Below, one piece after another: positions 44,922-58,541 of a stretch of DNA of 64,000 bases. Source of the stretch: Boletus sp. NGJ (Eukaryota > Basidiomycota > Agaricomycetes > Boletales > Boletaceae). Location: assembly GCA_019096195.1 (NCBI GenBank), contig JAGTXK010000141.1, positions 186,001 through 250,000 on the forward strand. The letters run 5' to 3'. The notes beneath the pieces are model-generated. The model worked only from the letters and a program-made list of their open reading frames with translations, ran no database searches and had not been told where the DNA came from. The stretch's first letter is position 1. Every line of letters starts with the position of its first letter. The translations under genes were made by a program, and so were the position numbers.

Positions 44922-47911
44922 TCACCCGGGTCTCTGAGACCCACGCGGTCGCTGCCCAGTGGCATCTTCCGCCTCCACGCGTCGCGTACGCCGCCGCCGC
45001 CGCCTGGATCACCGTATCAGCGCTGACGGACTGAGCCCACCAGTATATAAAAAAAACCGACCTTGGAAACATGGGTCCCCTTGGCATCGGTCGTTGATCG
45101 ATATCCAAAGCAATATTGGTCCCAGCATGGAGCCCCTGCAAAGCAATCAGATTCCCTTCACCAGATTCGCGCACAGTGTACCTCGATCCATTCCACGACA
45201 GAAGGTACATCGGGTGCTTGCAACAAGAATTGCTCTCCTTCTAACCTCACTCGGATCACGTTTTTCCGCTTCATATAATCATTTCCCAAACCACTCTCTG
45301 CGTGCTGCAAAGTATATGCACGCAATAGGTCTGACTTGTGCGGCTTGGGTACCTCGCCGTTGCGCCATTGTGCTCGACCTGTCGCCACGGGCAAGAAACC
45401 GAGTCGCGAGACCGAGCGAGGTTGCGGTGGCTGAGACAATCGCCGAGTCACTGGAGTCGCTCGCCCAGTGGACTCGTGCGACAACGAAGAATGGCTGCTT
45501 TGCACTTCGATAGGCAATAGCTCGAGTTCACGGGACTCGTGACGACGCAAAGTTTCCCCAGTACTCGTTTCGGGCCGAGTGGTGCTCGGACTCCTAAAGG
45601 GTGACAAAAAGCTTGCACCCGACGTGCGTTTTGTCTGCCTCGGCGTGGTTATCATCGTGGATTGAGTTGCCATCGACGATTGGGACTCGCGTCTTTGCCT
45701 ACTCTGTCCTGCGGGAGGGACAGACGTCGATTGCCCTGAGGATGCTGAGGGAGTGACAGGTGTTGGCCCGTCGATATCCAATTTCGCGTGCCGTTCAAAC
45801 TGCTCTTCCTTTTTCCGTGTCCGAGGCGTGTGGGGAGAAGCCACATCACCAACGCCCACGCGCTTTTCCCACCAGTCTCCTAGGACGCCTCCACCACTAG
45901 CACCGGGGGGACACTTGTATACCCGAAAGGTAGTCCCTTCCAGCTCGCACACCACGCGTCTCCACTTGCGGTCCTTTGCCTGCATACCAGGAGCGCTAAA
46001 CTCCATCTTACGAGGCATAATGGCCATGAGGTACAGAGAATTGCTGTAAGGCGGCAGCCGCTCTCGCTCTTCATCCTCATGTGGCGTAATGCGACTGTCC
46101 TTTGGACGTGGATTGAACGTAGGATACGGCGGAGGATCCGAAGTGGGATGGAAACTGGGCATCGAAGTCCGTCGGAGGAGACGTCCAATCACTGCTTCTG
46201 TGTCACTCTCCGATTCTGCAGTAGTTTCGGTGGTATGTCCTGAAGCTGACCCTGCGTTGGACCCTACTGTCTCCCTAGACTTGAAAGGGCGCAGTCCCCG
46301 CTCAGCGCGCCGAGTGGAACCCAGGTTGGTCATGCTCCACGAGGCAGCGTGGTAAAGACTCGGCTTGCTCTGCAATCGAGTACCAGGTATCGGGAGGTCA
46401 GGATCCAGAGCATGGCGGTGGTTGGCATCATCGGTACTAGGCATGTTGGGAGAGAAGGGATACATCGCCAGTGAAGTAGATGATGGCACAAGATGGATGG
46501 AGTTGACATAAGTCTTGGAACAAAAGTAGTCGGCGAGGTTCGGGCCGACAGAGTGACTCTGGGGCAAGGTCGGAGAAGCAGGAATTTCGACCAACGACCC
46601 GCCATTCATCGTACGCTGTTCCTGCGAGCTCTTGAAGTCGTGAACACCGGATGGACCAGCACTGGACGGTTCGTCGTCTTCGTCATCACTCTGATGAACG
46701 CTCAAAGCGTCAGTAGGCTCTTCCTCCTCGTCGCCTTCGTCACCGTCGTCTTCATCTGAATCCCCTAGTGTCGCATTCTCGTGATCCGCTTGACATTCAA
46801 CGCTACCACGACCATGTCTGGACAACAAAGGTATGCTCCGCAGGGGTACGTTCTGCCTTGACAACGGGTCAGTTGCAGGTGGTGGTGGTGGTGGTGGCAA
46901 CGGTGGTAAATTGAGTAGAGGCATAGGTTGTCTTGCAACTATCGACGGCGACAGACGGAGACCACGTTCCGTCGTGACACGGAATGGCGGTGGTAAAGGG
47001 GCGCTGTGGCGAAACAACAAAGGGGGACGCTCCTGGACGGTTTGTGAGGTGAAATCCTGCGGGGCTGGTACCGACTGGGCCTCCAGGAGGGTACCCGGGT
47101 AAGACGAGGTCGGGGGCGCTAGGTCAGTCATTGGGGTTGTGAGAGTGGCGTCATGGGAGACGACATCCCCCCAAAGTCGTGGCGTGTCATCATTCGGCGT
47201 GTGTCGCACAGCTTCCTCGTCATACTTCGATTCTGAGGAGGCGCTAGCGCTGATCTGTGGTGGGATCTCGGGATCCGACATAGTAAATCGGGGAGGCTGC
47301 ACGACAGCATCATGGGTAGACCGCAAGAACAACGGTGCTGGAGCAAGCAGATGTACAGGATCATCGACTAGGAACGTATTCCCTAGGCCTGCTTGATCGC
47401 GAAACGAAGCTGATGCAGCGCCGTGACCGGCACAGGACGCGTGAATGGGCGGAGTGCGCAAGGAATCCAAAGTGGAATGGCGTCTATGTCGCATACGGAG
47501 TGATTTGGCACTCATAGAAGCGTCTTGAGACGAGTCATCGGTATCCATAGGGTTGGGGCCGTCTTCTGCCCTAAACCCGATGAGCCGCGATATGTCTGGC
47601 TTGCGCAGGAGGTCTACCGAAGAGTGCGCGTGCTGAAAGTTTTGGGTAGGTATGGCGACAGGCGGAATAGTGTCTCTCGACGTTCCGCCACTTCCCCGTG
47701 CACGTAAGGCGAGTTTCTTGAGAAAGTGGAGCGCCCGAGCCTTAGCGATAGCAGTAAGCAGGCAAATTTCAAACGTGACGACAGTGCAAAGGGTGGGCTC
47801 ATACCTGGAAGGGCGAAGTCTGGTCGTGAGGTAGGTGATCCATTGTGGTATTATGGTGGCGAAGACGAAAGAACAGGACCGAGCGCTATTGGAGGGCGGA
47901 CACGTTTTCAA
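44922..47911 (-). CDS. Large PH-domain protein with poly-Arg tail
   Basis: One exon of about 910 codons (47911-45182) is followed by two short ones (45135-45062 and about 45007-44922). A PH domain lies near the end: LPPYSNSLYLMAIMPRKMEF, KDRKWRRVVCELEGTTFRVYKC, a Ser/Pro-rich insert of about 120 residues, then YMKRKNVIRVRLEGEQFLLQ and VPSVVEWIEGLHAGTNIAL. PMPRGPMFPRRRRRRTRR and a short acidic/basic tail end the protein. The N-terminal two thirds is disordered, Pro/Ser-rich, with a poly-Pro run and an acidic run (DSDEDDGDEGDEEEE). PH domains bind phosphoinositides or proteins, so a membrane-cortex role is plausible. Similar PH proteins with an RPMPxGPMFPRRRRR ending exist in basidiomycetes as far as I recall. 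The true N-terminus is uncertain. Confidence 0.8.
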
Positions 47912-50713
47912 GGAGCCGAAGGCAGTTTAGTCAATTTCCGTGAAGCTGTAGCCCAGGATATGTTTCAGAAGAACAGCTCACGCTACAAGGAACGTTATGC
48001 TGTCCAAACGACAAGCAGGTGATAGACTAGCTTTAGAACCGTTTCTGAAACGGCCAAAAAACGAAGGCCATGAGCGTTCGCACCCAAGAAACAAGCCTGG
48101 GGACTGGAGGCGGATCGGTTATAATCGTGCTAAACTTGTGAGTCATAGGGTTCCTTCTGAATCCCGTTATGTCTCTCAAACCATCCGTGGTAAAAACCTT
48201 GACCACATCAACCTCTAATTATTCAGAAATAATGAAACCGGTTGCCATAGGATGGTGGCTATCGCGACACTTGACGCCAAAGAGACTGATAGAGCCCGAC
48301 AAATGTCCATATCCTCGAAACCGAAATTTACCAAATCGTCACCTCACTAGGCGTGTTCTCGGCGACCATATGACGTTTGCCGCAGCATGGAGCTATAGTA
48401 TGTCAGTTACCTGTCATTAACATGTCACTAATCATATCAGCGACTTGGGTTAACCAATCAACAAGTCAAAATTCCACAATCGTCGGAACGTGGCTAAGCA
48501 CGATGCTCTGCTATCCCAAACGTCCCTCGCCGCACTGCGTGCGAGTGTCTTGTGGACCAGCGCAGTTAAGAGTGCCGAGCACACGGGCGGAAACCCGAAG
48601 GGTATAAGCAATCATGCCAAATGAACAATTGAACATCGTATGCGGATCGCCAGAGGCTTCTTCGGAACTCATTCAGGCGAAATTTTATGAAACGCAGCAT
48701 TGCAACGACAACACATGCAGGCACAAGGTGTTGGCCATATGGATTTCTATATATTTTCGTAATATCGGCGAGAGACCTCGAGGCCATGGTTCTCGGAGAC
48801 ATCCCAAATTTTGATCGATTGACTGGAGGAAATGCGGGTATTCCCAGGGCGGGATGTTCCTCATGGGGTTGAGCTCTGGAGTTATCTCATGGACAGACGG
48901 CGACAACAAAAACAAGTAATCTACCTATACCCACGCCAGTCTCCTAATCAAATCTATTGTAATGCCATCAAGTTGATATGCTGCTCACCAATCACAAGGG
49001 CTGGACCCTCCAATCGGGAGCTAAGTACTTGTATGCGGGACAATCGGCCGACCAGCACTCACCTCGGGGTTGCTGACCTATCAAATTCCTGTAATTCAAT
49101 ATTCCGAGAGCTAGGATGCTGACCTAGTAGCCAATCATGTCAACTTTCAGTCATGTTCGGAGTCGGGTAAGTGTGGTGCCGCACTGGTGGCAGCCAACTC
49201 CAACCTGCCTCCAGTCGAGGGTTTGAGGTCAAATTATAGGAGGTCCCTATCGACAGCTTCCCTCTTGAACAGGGCTGGTCACCAGACTAGGTAGACCAGC
49301 AAGTCGAAGATTTGGAGATCGGTAGAGATGCGGCCTTCTCGCGAGTTCGTGATGGTGATCCATCCAATCATGCTGCCACACGGCGACTTGTTCCACCAAA
49401 AGAAGGGCGGAACGTTCCTTGCCATTGCTTCTCCTCAAGCGAGACCGCGGTTCCTTGTATTAGACATTACTATGTTCCAGCAAGGCCCATCGGCATCAAG
49501 GTCGACAGGCGTAATATCATCTTGGTTCGACGCCTTGTGCCGGTTGCGAGTTGCTGAGAAAGATCATCGTGTCCGAAAACGGGAACGCTTTGATGGCAGT
49601 TAGACAGTATGACTGGAACTGCATTAGGATCCACATATACGCAAGATTAGGCGAATTCACCGCGACACCGCGTCAGTCGAGTCATGAAAATCGGATTCCA
49701 GGCTGGTTCGGTTGATTGACGGTGTCGCTCTGCGGGGTAATGTACGCATCGCCTTGACGCCACACGAGTCACGAACGGGAGATGAATCTGGAGAAAAGTT
49801 CGACCACTAGACGCGCGAGGCTGAGCGTGCTGTAGGTAAAGCAGCAATGAACCTGTCCCTTGAAAAAAAAGGTGGTACATATCACAAGGCAAGTGAGTGA
49901 CGGTTGGCCTGGAGAAGGGCGCATGTTGACATGTCCCGCTAGCTAGTCTTGTTTCCTGGTTCCCTTGGACAAAGTTTAACTTTGCATTCTTCAAGCTTCA
50001 AGCTCAGACGGTAACAAAGCTTTCATTTCCAGCCAGCTGCGGAAAATTGTCAGTTAATATATTCAAACATTCAATCGGAACACGGAGTGAGACTTTGGGG
50101 TTCCCTGTTGGTCATCGCCGCATCTGCAAGTCGAAGCTAACGAAAGCTAAATTGAGAGGTGGGTCCGTCCGCAGCTCCCTTCCGCGTCTGCTTTTCCCAT
50201 GTTCATTTGCACCATCAGATGATGCCAGGAGCGAAAATTCAAGTGACACCCCTGTGGAAGGTAAGCGGAATGAACCCGTACGCCGAGATCGGACGAAAGT
50301 GGTCAAAGACGAAGAATGCTTCCACCTGGGAGAAGGCGCCAGAGGCCGTGAGAGATGTGGTTCACATGGTCGCAGTAGACGATAGACGATATCAAGATCC
50401 CGTGTATTCAAAGCCAGCTCTTCCTCTTGGCAAAACATGGTGTGTCGAGAGGTGCGAGACCAATTGTGTGCCAGCGCAGCATTATCTTGTTGTAGCGTGT
50501 CCAGAGGAGCATGTCTAGAGGGACACGGGGTAGACATGAGGCGTGAACATCGCTTGAGCAATACATTCATTCTGTGTGGAAGACAAAGGGAGTTCACCCC
50601 GCGAGATGCCGTGGATTTGCGTAGCGCAGACTCAGAGTATGGCGGCCAAGCGGGAGACAGAAAGCACGACGGATAAAAGACGAATGCAATTAATGATGTG
50701 GCATACAGGATAT
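47912..50713. other. Gene-poor stretch, no supported gene
   Basis: About 2.8 kb. Short frames only, none with a motif. The segment 49252-49290 resembles 23955-23994. No transposase or reverse-transcriptase signature is seen in any frame. Moderately AT-rich compared with the flanking genes. Confidence 0.4.
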
Positions 50714-51476
50714 CTAGAATGGGAGCTTCCCGCCTGATGTCTTGGAGGGCTTGAGGGGGTTTGGTCGCTTCCTCTTGTAATACTATAGGAGTGAAACTAT
50801 GAGGAAGACAAGGCAACGAGATGGAAAATGCACTCGCCTGCTTGTAGCGCTGGATACGTTTCGCCATGTCACGCATGAGCATTGTTCGCTTCAAAGTCCT
50901 CTTCTCCGCCACCCGCTCCCACTTGTGGCCCTTGAACATACGCTTCTTGCCCGCGTAAAGCCTGTTACCAATCTCTGCTCCCGGCACCTTGCGCTCCTTC
51001 ACTTCGCCGACCCATTCGATAGGTTGGGACCATCGCTCCTCTGAGCCATCCGCGTCCGTCTCAATCTGTGTTTCGGACCCACTGTGCGCCTGAGGCTCTT
51101 TGGAAACCGGTTGCGCCTTGGCAAATGAAATAGCTGCGAGGTGTGCCGCAGACGTCTTTGGCGCAGGTGGGAGCAGCGCCAAGGAGCCCGACGCGCGGGC
51201 TTTCTTGATGAGGTCTGCTTGCTGGCGCAAGGAGTACTTCGGTGGTGCCCATCGACCCGTTTGAGGGTTCTTCGTAGGGATGAACGGGTTTGCCCGCTTC
51301 GGGTGGTTGTTTGTCGGCGATTCTGGTACTGCGCGAGTGGGTTGCGAAAAGTCGAATTTGGAAAAGTCAAAGGAGGAACCGGTAGACGAAGTCGGGGTTG
51401 GCTTGAGAACGGGGGGAAGTGGCGAGGCCCTTGCAAGCTCCCGAAGCCGGAAGTGCTTGATGGCTTTGGTGGCCAT
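50714..51476 (-). CDS. MRPL25: Mitochondrial large ribosomal subunit protein mL59 (MRPL25)
   Basis: Fungal-type component of the mitochondrial large ribosomal subunit. Two exons (51476-50838 and 50782-50714) give 235 residues. Family blocks: NPFIPTKNPQTGRWAPPKYS, LRQQADLIKKARASG, LLPPAP, WVGEVKERKVPGAEIGNRLY, KKRMFKGHKWERV and RIQRYKQ, then YYKRKRPNPLKPSKTSGGKL in the short last exon, ending in PF. The 55-nt intron begins GC (CAG|GCGAGT), the third GC-AG intron of the window, and the splice is fixed by the KQ-YYKRK join. A disordered insert separates the two conserved halves. No separate targeting peptide stands out beyond the basic N-terminus. Confidence 0.9.
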
Positions 51477-53837
51477 GGAAGAAAGGATACAAAAATTGGG
51501 GTATAGAGAGCTAGGTTAGGGTTTATCCCTTCGCCAATCGAAACTATTGGATTTGTCATCCCGCCCACGGCTTGATCTAACTCACCTACTGCCTGAGTTT
51601 GGGCTGTCCCTTGAGGCTCCAGATAAGACAGGCGGAGATGTACGATACCATTTTCACTGTTCATCCGTCTAGTGGAGTCCGTGACATTTCCACCACCCAG
51701 ACGGTCGTTACCGCATCGTCTGCTCTTGGAGGAGTATGACTGGCTGTGGGATAGGATATCCGATCAGCGAGTGTAGATAGACTATCATTGAGCTTTAGGA
51801 GTGCTCAGGCTGCCGAGATACATATAATCGGCTAACCAGCTTCGAGACATGGTGCGCACAGCGACGGGACTCTGAAACAACACTCTTACTTGACATGGTT
51901 CCTGGCATACTCGAGTGGTGTAGGGATGGGTCTCGGTGAAACATGCTGTGCCCGTCTGTGCCCAGTGGCCGCCGGAAAGTAACATCCTTGAGACGTTCCA
52001 TTCTCTATGAACCAAGAATGGATTCAGCCGTGAAGCCTGCATACCCGAACTAAGGCACTCGTCAAGCATGAACGTTGACCGCCGGATGAGCGACTTGAAA
52101 GTGCACAACTGCAACCGAAGGCGGTTTGGGGAAGGTTCTAATCTTCTAATGATATGCCAGACACGTCCGAGCCAGTGCCTAATAAAGAGCGGTAGTTGTG
52201 GTTGATAGACCTTGAGCTTGAAGATTCGATGCGGTGAACTTTGTTCAATCGTAAATGCGGTAGTCTCAACCCAGGAAATCGCCTAGCGCACGTCCACATG
52301 CGGGTAACCCCTGTTCTCGGTGAATACCGTCGCCTTCCGACAACATATAAAAAGCGAGCCAACTCTGCACCACTCTTTCTTCATCCCGTGACATCCTTGA
52401 AAGTTACGAGGCTCGTCACGCACGAGATGCGACTCGCTCGCGTCATTCATCACGAGTGGGCAAGATCTGAGCGTTACTGTCATCCTCGATTACCTCTCGC
52501 TGACGGACTGCACGACGTACCAGAAACCCCCACGTCGCCGGTGCGCAACAGTCGACGTTGAAACCGCGTCGTGATGACTTAGACTGGGTGGGTGATTCTT
52601 TGCCATTTGACACCGATCGGTGCTCTCTATCGCGGTGAAGGTGTCCCACTTTGGGACGCGCTGACATGGTCATCTGAGGCGAGCACAGCTCGGCATCGTC
52701 CATCAAGGGTCTCAGGGGGAGCGTCGTCTCTGGAGTACAGAGATGGTGACTCCCCGATGTACCGTGCATGGTACCAGTGGGAAAACAATGGGCGTCTTGA
52801 TCTGGTCCATGCTGGTTCAAGCGCCCGCCGTAAGAGGAGATGAACCAACGCGTCGTTGGTCGAGAATATTCCATCCTTGAGTTTAATTCGTGGCTCGTGG
52901 TCTTTTGTGGACCGACCGCGCGAAACTGGACTCAGATTACTCTTGGGCTGTCATGGATCAACTTTTCCCTTCATTCCTGTTCTTTTCATGAGGGCGGTTG
53001 TATACACTACTTCATGACGTGTTTTAGATGTCGCGCATACAGGTTCGTCTGAGAGTTGGCGAGGAATCTACTTGTCTTTGTTTAGTTTTGTGCATGGACA
53101 AGCATTGGCCACGAAGGCTGTCGATCATATTAATACTGGGCAATTTAGGACAAACAACGAACCTCATAGATAGGTGAACGGAGTCTACTCCTTATGATAA
53201 ACGAGGGATGGTCCACTTGTCTAGTATCAGTGCATCACACATCGAAAAAGTGAGATTCGACTTTCACTTGGATCACCTGTGGCAATTCAAGCATGTATAC
53301 CCAATCCTGATCATTGTCATCTCCAACCGGAGGATTAATTGACGGATAATATCTGTATTAGTCTAGTAGTCATAAGAAATGCCTCACTTACTAACGGCTA
53401 CATGACCCTAGTGATTGGTCGAGGTTGTAATAAGTCCTCGGGATCAAGCGGGTCATTGCTGACAGTCCCTGATCCTTCAATGGACGTCGGTACGACTCAG
53501 TGTGGTAGTCGGAAATAGCAGAAAATGTGGTCGGCCCGTCTGCGACGATGTGGTTTCATTTCTTCACGGTCGGATGCCATCGAGGACGTTGAGCTCGCCA
53601 CGTCTACTGCCCTGTTTGTTGTGTCGCTGACCGCAATCCGCAATCGCACTTCTCACGTGATGCACTACCACTAGTAAGCCCAAGTAGTTTGTGGCAAATT
53701 CGTAATGCTTTCTTGACTTGCAAGCATGACAGTAATTACCAACACAGCCGAGGAGAAGCAGAAAAGGTCGACCGATCAATGGTGAAAATGCATCCTAAAA
53801 CAAACTACCTCATGCGGTGGGCAAGGCGTACCGATCG
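51477..53837. other. Gene-poor stretch, no supported gene
   Basis: About 2.4 kb. A TATA-like ATATAAAAA at 52345-52353 with a C/T-rich tract after it looks like a promoter, but the only frame behind it (MRLARVIHHEW, from 52427) is 44 codons and unconvincing. Other frames (52443-52874 -) carry no motif. Confidence 0.4.
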
Positions 53838-55816
53838 TCAAGCGTTCTCTTGACCCGTCGATCGTTTTTCGAGCGACACATCCTCGTGCACGTCGTGCGC
53901 CGCCGCCCTGTGCGTAATCTGATTGATCGCGTCCTCGCCGTCAAATAGCGCGGCCGTCTCCTCCAGCGTGCGGTCCTTGGTCTCCACGATGAAGAACCAT
54001 AAAAAGACAAACTCGCAGGCGAGCCAGCACACGTACACGAGCTACTCGAACGAACGGGTCGTTGGTGCCAGGATCAGGAGCAGGAATCAACGGGAGCGGG
54101 GAGGCGGAGACGCACATAGTATTTCCATCCTAGGGCAGCCAACGCGATCGGGTTCACGTATTGATTAAAGATGAGCGCAAGCGAGACGACAAAATTGAAG
54201 ATGCAGAGTCCTTTGGCGCGGAGGTTGAACGGCAGGATCTCGACCGTGTATGAAATGACGAGCGGACTAAACGCAAGCGCATACGCCGACGAAAACAGAA
54301 AAATGAAAGCAATGACGGCGTGGCCCGCTGCGGCCGTCCCGTGCTGCGCATATTCCGCAAAACAAATTGCTTGCGCCATGTAGAACAACATCATTAGGCC
54401 GGCCGAGGCAAGGAAGAGGAATCGACGCCCGAGACTGTTGACGGTGTATGAAGAGTACAGCGCCCAGATAAAACTCCAGATTTGGAGGACACCATTGATG
54501 AGGAGTTGGGTGCTCGCATTGGTGATGCCGATCTGGTTCAAGACTTTGGAGAGGTAGTAGGAGAGGAGGCCGTTGCCGGACCACTGGGAGAAGAAGGCGA
54601 TGGCTATGATAATACGCATGCGTTTGCGGTTGCCCGGGGTCGCGATGAGCGACTTCCAGCCAATGTTCGCGGCGACGGTCCGGTCGAACTCGAGGGCGGC
54701 TTTGATTTCACTGAATTCGAATTGCACGACGGGGTCTTGTCTGGGAGTATCTTAGTGCGCCGATAACGAAGTTTGTGAGTAAACACGTACTCATTACCAT
54801 CGGCGTGGTAATAGGCGAGCATTCTCAGAGCTTCGGCTTCGCGTCCCTTGCTCACTAGCCAACGGGGCGACTCGGGTGCAAACAGGACCAACAGCACCTG
54901 GATAACAGAGGGAACTCCCTGCAGCAGTGACGGCAAGCGCCAAGCCCATGTGTCGTTGATTCTGAACGAACCGAACGTTGTCCAAGCAGCACTTACAAAG
55001 GTCGCCGGGAGTTGAGATTCATCAAAGGTGGGGAAAGAATATACGCACATGATAGCCCCAGAATACCATAACGAGTTGTACAGCGATGTTAAAGGGGCAC
55101 GATACGTAGGATATGAAAGTTCAGTGACCAACATGGGAGCGGCATTGGCTGTGCACAGGATTCATGTTTTCTCAGCACACGGAGATAAACAATATTGTTA
55201 CGTAGCTTACCCGCGAAAGTATTTCCAAAGCCGATTAAGAAACGAGCACCGATGAACATTCCGACAGATTGGGTAGCGGTCTGGAGGGCGGTCGCAATAC
55301 ACATGATGGCCGCACCAAACCAGACTGCTCTCCGGCGACCGACACCGTCGGACAAGTAAGGGGCAAAGGGATAGCCTGCCAGCGCACCAATGTTCTACAT
55401 ATTGGCGGTCAACGATACAACAGACAATACCGTACGAAAGGGTGTTCACCTGGATGGCGTTGAGCAAGCCAAGATTCCCAGCAGATGGATAGTTGAAAGT
55501 AGACTCCCACTGAGTGAGACTTTGCAAACCATTCATCATACTGCCATCGTAACCAGTGGTAGATGAGGTGATGAGACTACCAGCGCGTCACAACATCACA
55601 AAGATCAGAGGTGAAGTGTGGCCTCGTGGGTGCTTCCGGACATACAGAAGAACAATCCAGGCATTGAGGGTAATGAGTCTACGGAAATGTGGATGAGTAC
55701 GACAAAGCGTGATTTGTGGGATGCTCACCGTCTGTTATTGTACCACTTTCTTGTCGGATCGATGAGATACGCCAACGACGTCGCTTGAACCGCTGCGGGA
55801 GGAGCACCAGAACCCA
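53838..55816 (-). CDS. MFS sugar transporter (lactose permease/hexose type), copy 2
   Basis: Plasma-membrane sugar importer with the same motif set and intron positions as the copy at 39087: SSTTGYDGSMMNGLQSLTQW, SDGVGRRRAVWFGA, FMIGARFLIGFGNTFAG-type helix, LVTELSYPTYRAPLTS, PESPRWLVSKGREAEAL, FSQWSGNGLLSYYL, NSLGRRFLFL, and VETKDRTLEETAALFDGEDA. I start at 55816 (MGSGAPPAAVQA), which lines up with the start of copy 1; an in-frame ATG at 55913 would add 32 residues. Tail sequences differ (HEDVSLEKRS against HEDDVPEKFP). It is in opposite orientation to copy 1 and shares a 343-bp upstream gap with RAD52. Confidence 0.92.
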
Positions 55817-56159
55817 TAGTGAGGTTCCATACTCGCTTTACAGTGTTGACACATATAAGGCTTTCTGTGCCAAGGTTTCGTCTGAGTAAGCGTGTACGTA
55901 CCCGCAACTCCACTGATCAGCTGATGCCGCTGCCATCTGTTGCTCTCCGTGGTCCTGGCAAACACAGTCATGCTGTTTCCAACGTGTGAATGAATAATAC
56001 CGATGGGCATGATATGTTGGTCACCAGATGATCCAAGGGAGTCATGTGAAGACAAAAGGACGGTCGGCAAACAAGCATTGATGTGTGGAACACTTGTTCG
56101 TCTGTTGTGTAAATCTGTCATGTGATGATTCCTTACTTGAGTACTTCAAGCCCCTGACT

Positions 56160-58541
56160 ATGGCTCGCGTCTCATCCTCCTCTTCCATGGCAAGCGCGTT
56201 CAGCGGACATCTCCTCAACGCGTTCAACAACGCACCCGCTCATCCCAGCACGCCCACAATCATCAGCAGCGGCGCCATGTCCTTTGACGCACGCGCGCAC
56301 GGCACCCCCGGGCTATCCTTGCCGCCCATCTTCTCCCCTGCGCCCACGCCCCACGCACTCTTCGGTTTCACCCCACTCACCGAAGACAACACCACCGCCA
56401 AACACATTGCCACCCTCCAAGCCAAACTCAACAAAAAACTCGGTCCCGAGTTCGTTAGCCAACGGCCCGGTCCCGGCGGCGGTCCGAAACTTACCTATGC
56501 CGAGGGGTGGAAGATCATCAATCTCGCCAACGAGGTGTTTGGGTTTAACGGCTGGAGTTCGAGTATCGTAAATATTGCAACGGATTTCGTGGATTATAGC
56601 GAAGAGTCGAGGAGGTTCAATGTCGGGGTGACGGCCATCGTGCGGGTGACTCTCAGGGATGGGGCGTATCACGAGGATGTTGGGTATGGGTTGTTGGAGA
56701 ACGCCAAGAGCAAAGGGGGCGCGCTGGACAAGGTGAGTTTTTCTCTTTCGCTTTCCGCCTGTCGTGTTGGTATGTCAATGTATACCCCCTTTTTTTTCCT
56801 AGTGCAAGAAAGAGGCGATTACGGACGCGCTCAAACGGACCCTTCGAAATTTCGGAAATCTACTCGGGAATTGTTTGTACGACAAGTCGTATGCGCAAGA
56901 AGTCGTCAAGATCAGAGTTCCTCCGGTGCGCGTTCCATCTTCCACCATTTTTTCTTTCAAGACGTCTATGCTCATCGCACGTCGTTTTCAGGCAAAGCTT
57001 GACAAGAATGACTTGTACCGTCGACCCGAGTTCGAGGAGCACATGCCGGATGCCCCAGCGCCCCAGCGCCAGGCGACAGTCCCCGAGCCATCATCGACTA
57101 GACACGATGAACCTCGGATTAAACTCGAGCACCAGGCTCACCAGCCTGAAACGCCCATCACGTATGTACCACGACACCTGCGTCAAGAGATGGCCGCTGC
57201 CGCCCAACAAGCCCAAGCCTCGGCTCATACCCTTGCCACGCCACCTCACAGAGCGCCGACCCACTCCCACACACGCGCATCCACCTCGGGATCGGGCACG
57301 AACGACGCCACAGCCAACCGCAGTCTTGTCGACGCACCGAAACCCAGTGGACTCACAACGCCGATCCAAACTGTGCAAGCCCCCACTCCACCTCCACGGG
57401 CCGTCGTGACATCGCCGCTTGCTCGGATGCGCAGTGCCCCGGAGCGCAGCGTATCTTTTGCCGAGTCAATGCCGGCCCGCGCAGGTTCTGCAGACGCAGC
57501 AGACCAGGATATGGACGACACCGCCCAAGGCGAAGGCGACGAGGAGGATGAAGACGCGTTTCGGCTCAGCACCCAAGACGGCGCGTTCCTCGCCACGGTC
57601 GATCTGGGCGAAGGCGATCTCGGACGGCCGATTGATTTCGAGGAAGGCATCGGCGGTGTGGGCGTGGGTGTGATGGACGCGTTGGTGCTCGAGCTTGGGC
57701 CGGATAGCGCGGGGCAGTCGCCTGCTGTGGTACCACCTCAACCCCAGCCCCAGCCTCAGGTACGTGATCGCACTGGGAGCGGGACGAGCGCGGGGTCGTA
57801 CTCTGGCGGTCCTCCCAAGACGAACGCGCGAAACGAAGCCCAAGCCCAGCCTGCTGCGAAACCACCTCTCTCGACTTGGGGCAGTACTGATCCCAACGTG
57901 AGCGCAAGCGGCGGGCAACCACGGCCACAGCCTCGAAGCGGACCGCCAATCACCGCGTCCGCGTCCACGTCCACGTCAAGCACATCGAGCACGCGCTCAG
58001 GGCCTCCAGCGCAGGATGTCAAACGTCCCCACCCCGCGATGAGTTCGATGGGTGGTTTCCATTTCACGCCTGGCATGGTATGTTTCCTTCTTTCCTTGCA
58101 ACACCCTGCCTATATGCGCGATTCTCTTGCCCTCCTTGATTTTTTTCTACTTTACTTATTTTTTTTTTCCGTTTTTTGGCGGGCAGAAACCACCCACACA
58201 GCAACAGCAGCCTCAACAACACACTCCAAAGCCTGTGATATCACCATGTGTCGTCCGGACGACGTCGAATACGCCCCAGACGGGACCGACGAACGCGCTG
58301 AAGCGTAGCGTCGGTGCGATGCAGTGCGTGTTTTACCTTTTTGACTTTTGACCTTTTAATTTTCCTCCCGTGTTGGCGTTTACTCAACGTGTTGTGATCC
58401 GGTCGTCTCAGGGCGGGTTCGGGCTCATCGACGCGTCCACCGATTCAAGGCATGGGTCTCGCTCAGAGGCAGCAAGATGCCATCGTGCGCCGCCCGTCGG
58501 ACGGTGGCGAGGGCAACGATCTCAAGCGGCTCAAACGTTGA
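56160..58541 (+). CDS. RAD52: DNA repair protein RAD52
   Basis: Recombination mediator that loads Rad51 and anneals single strands. Five exons (56160-56732, 56803-56925, 56992-58077, 58187-58323, 58412-58541) give 682 residues, all in phase. The annealing domain reads [89 protein letters not shown] and [11 protein letters not shown], with the key DNA-binding basic residues in place. The C-terminal half is Pro/Ser/Gln-rich and disordered, with an acidic patch ([11 protein letters not shown]), ending KRLKR. An N-terminal leader of about 75 residues precedes the domain. The last exon was found by phase and by its basic end. Confidence 0.93.
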
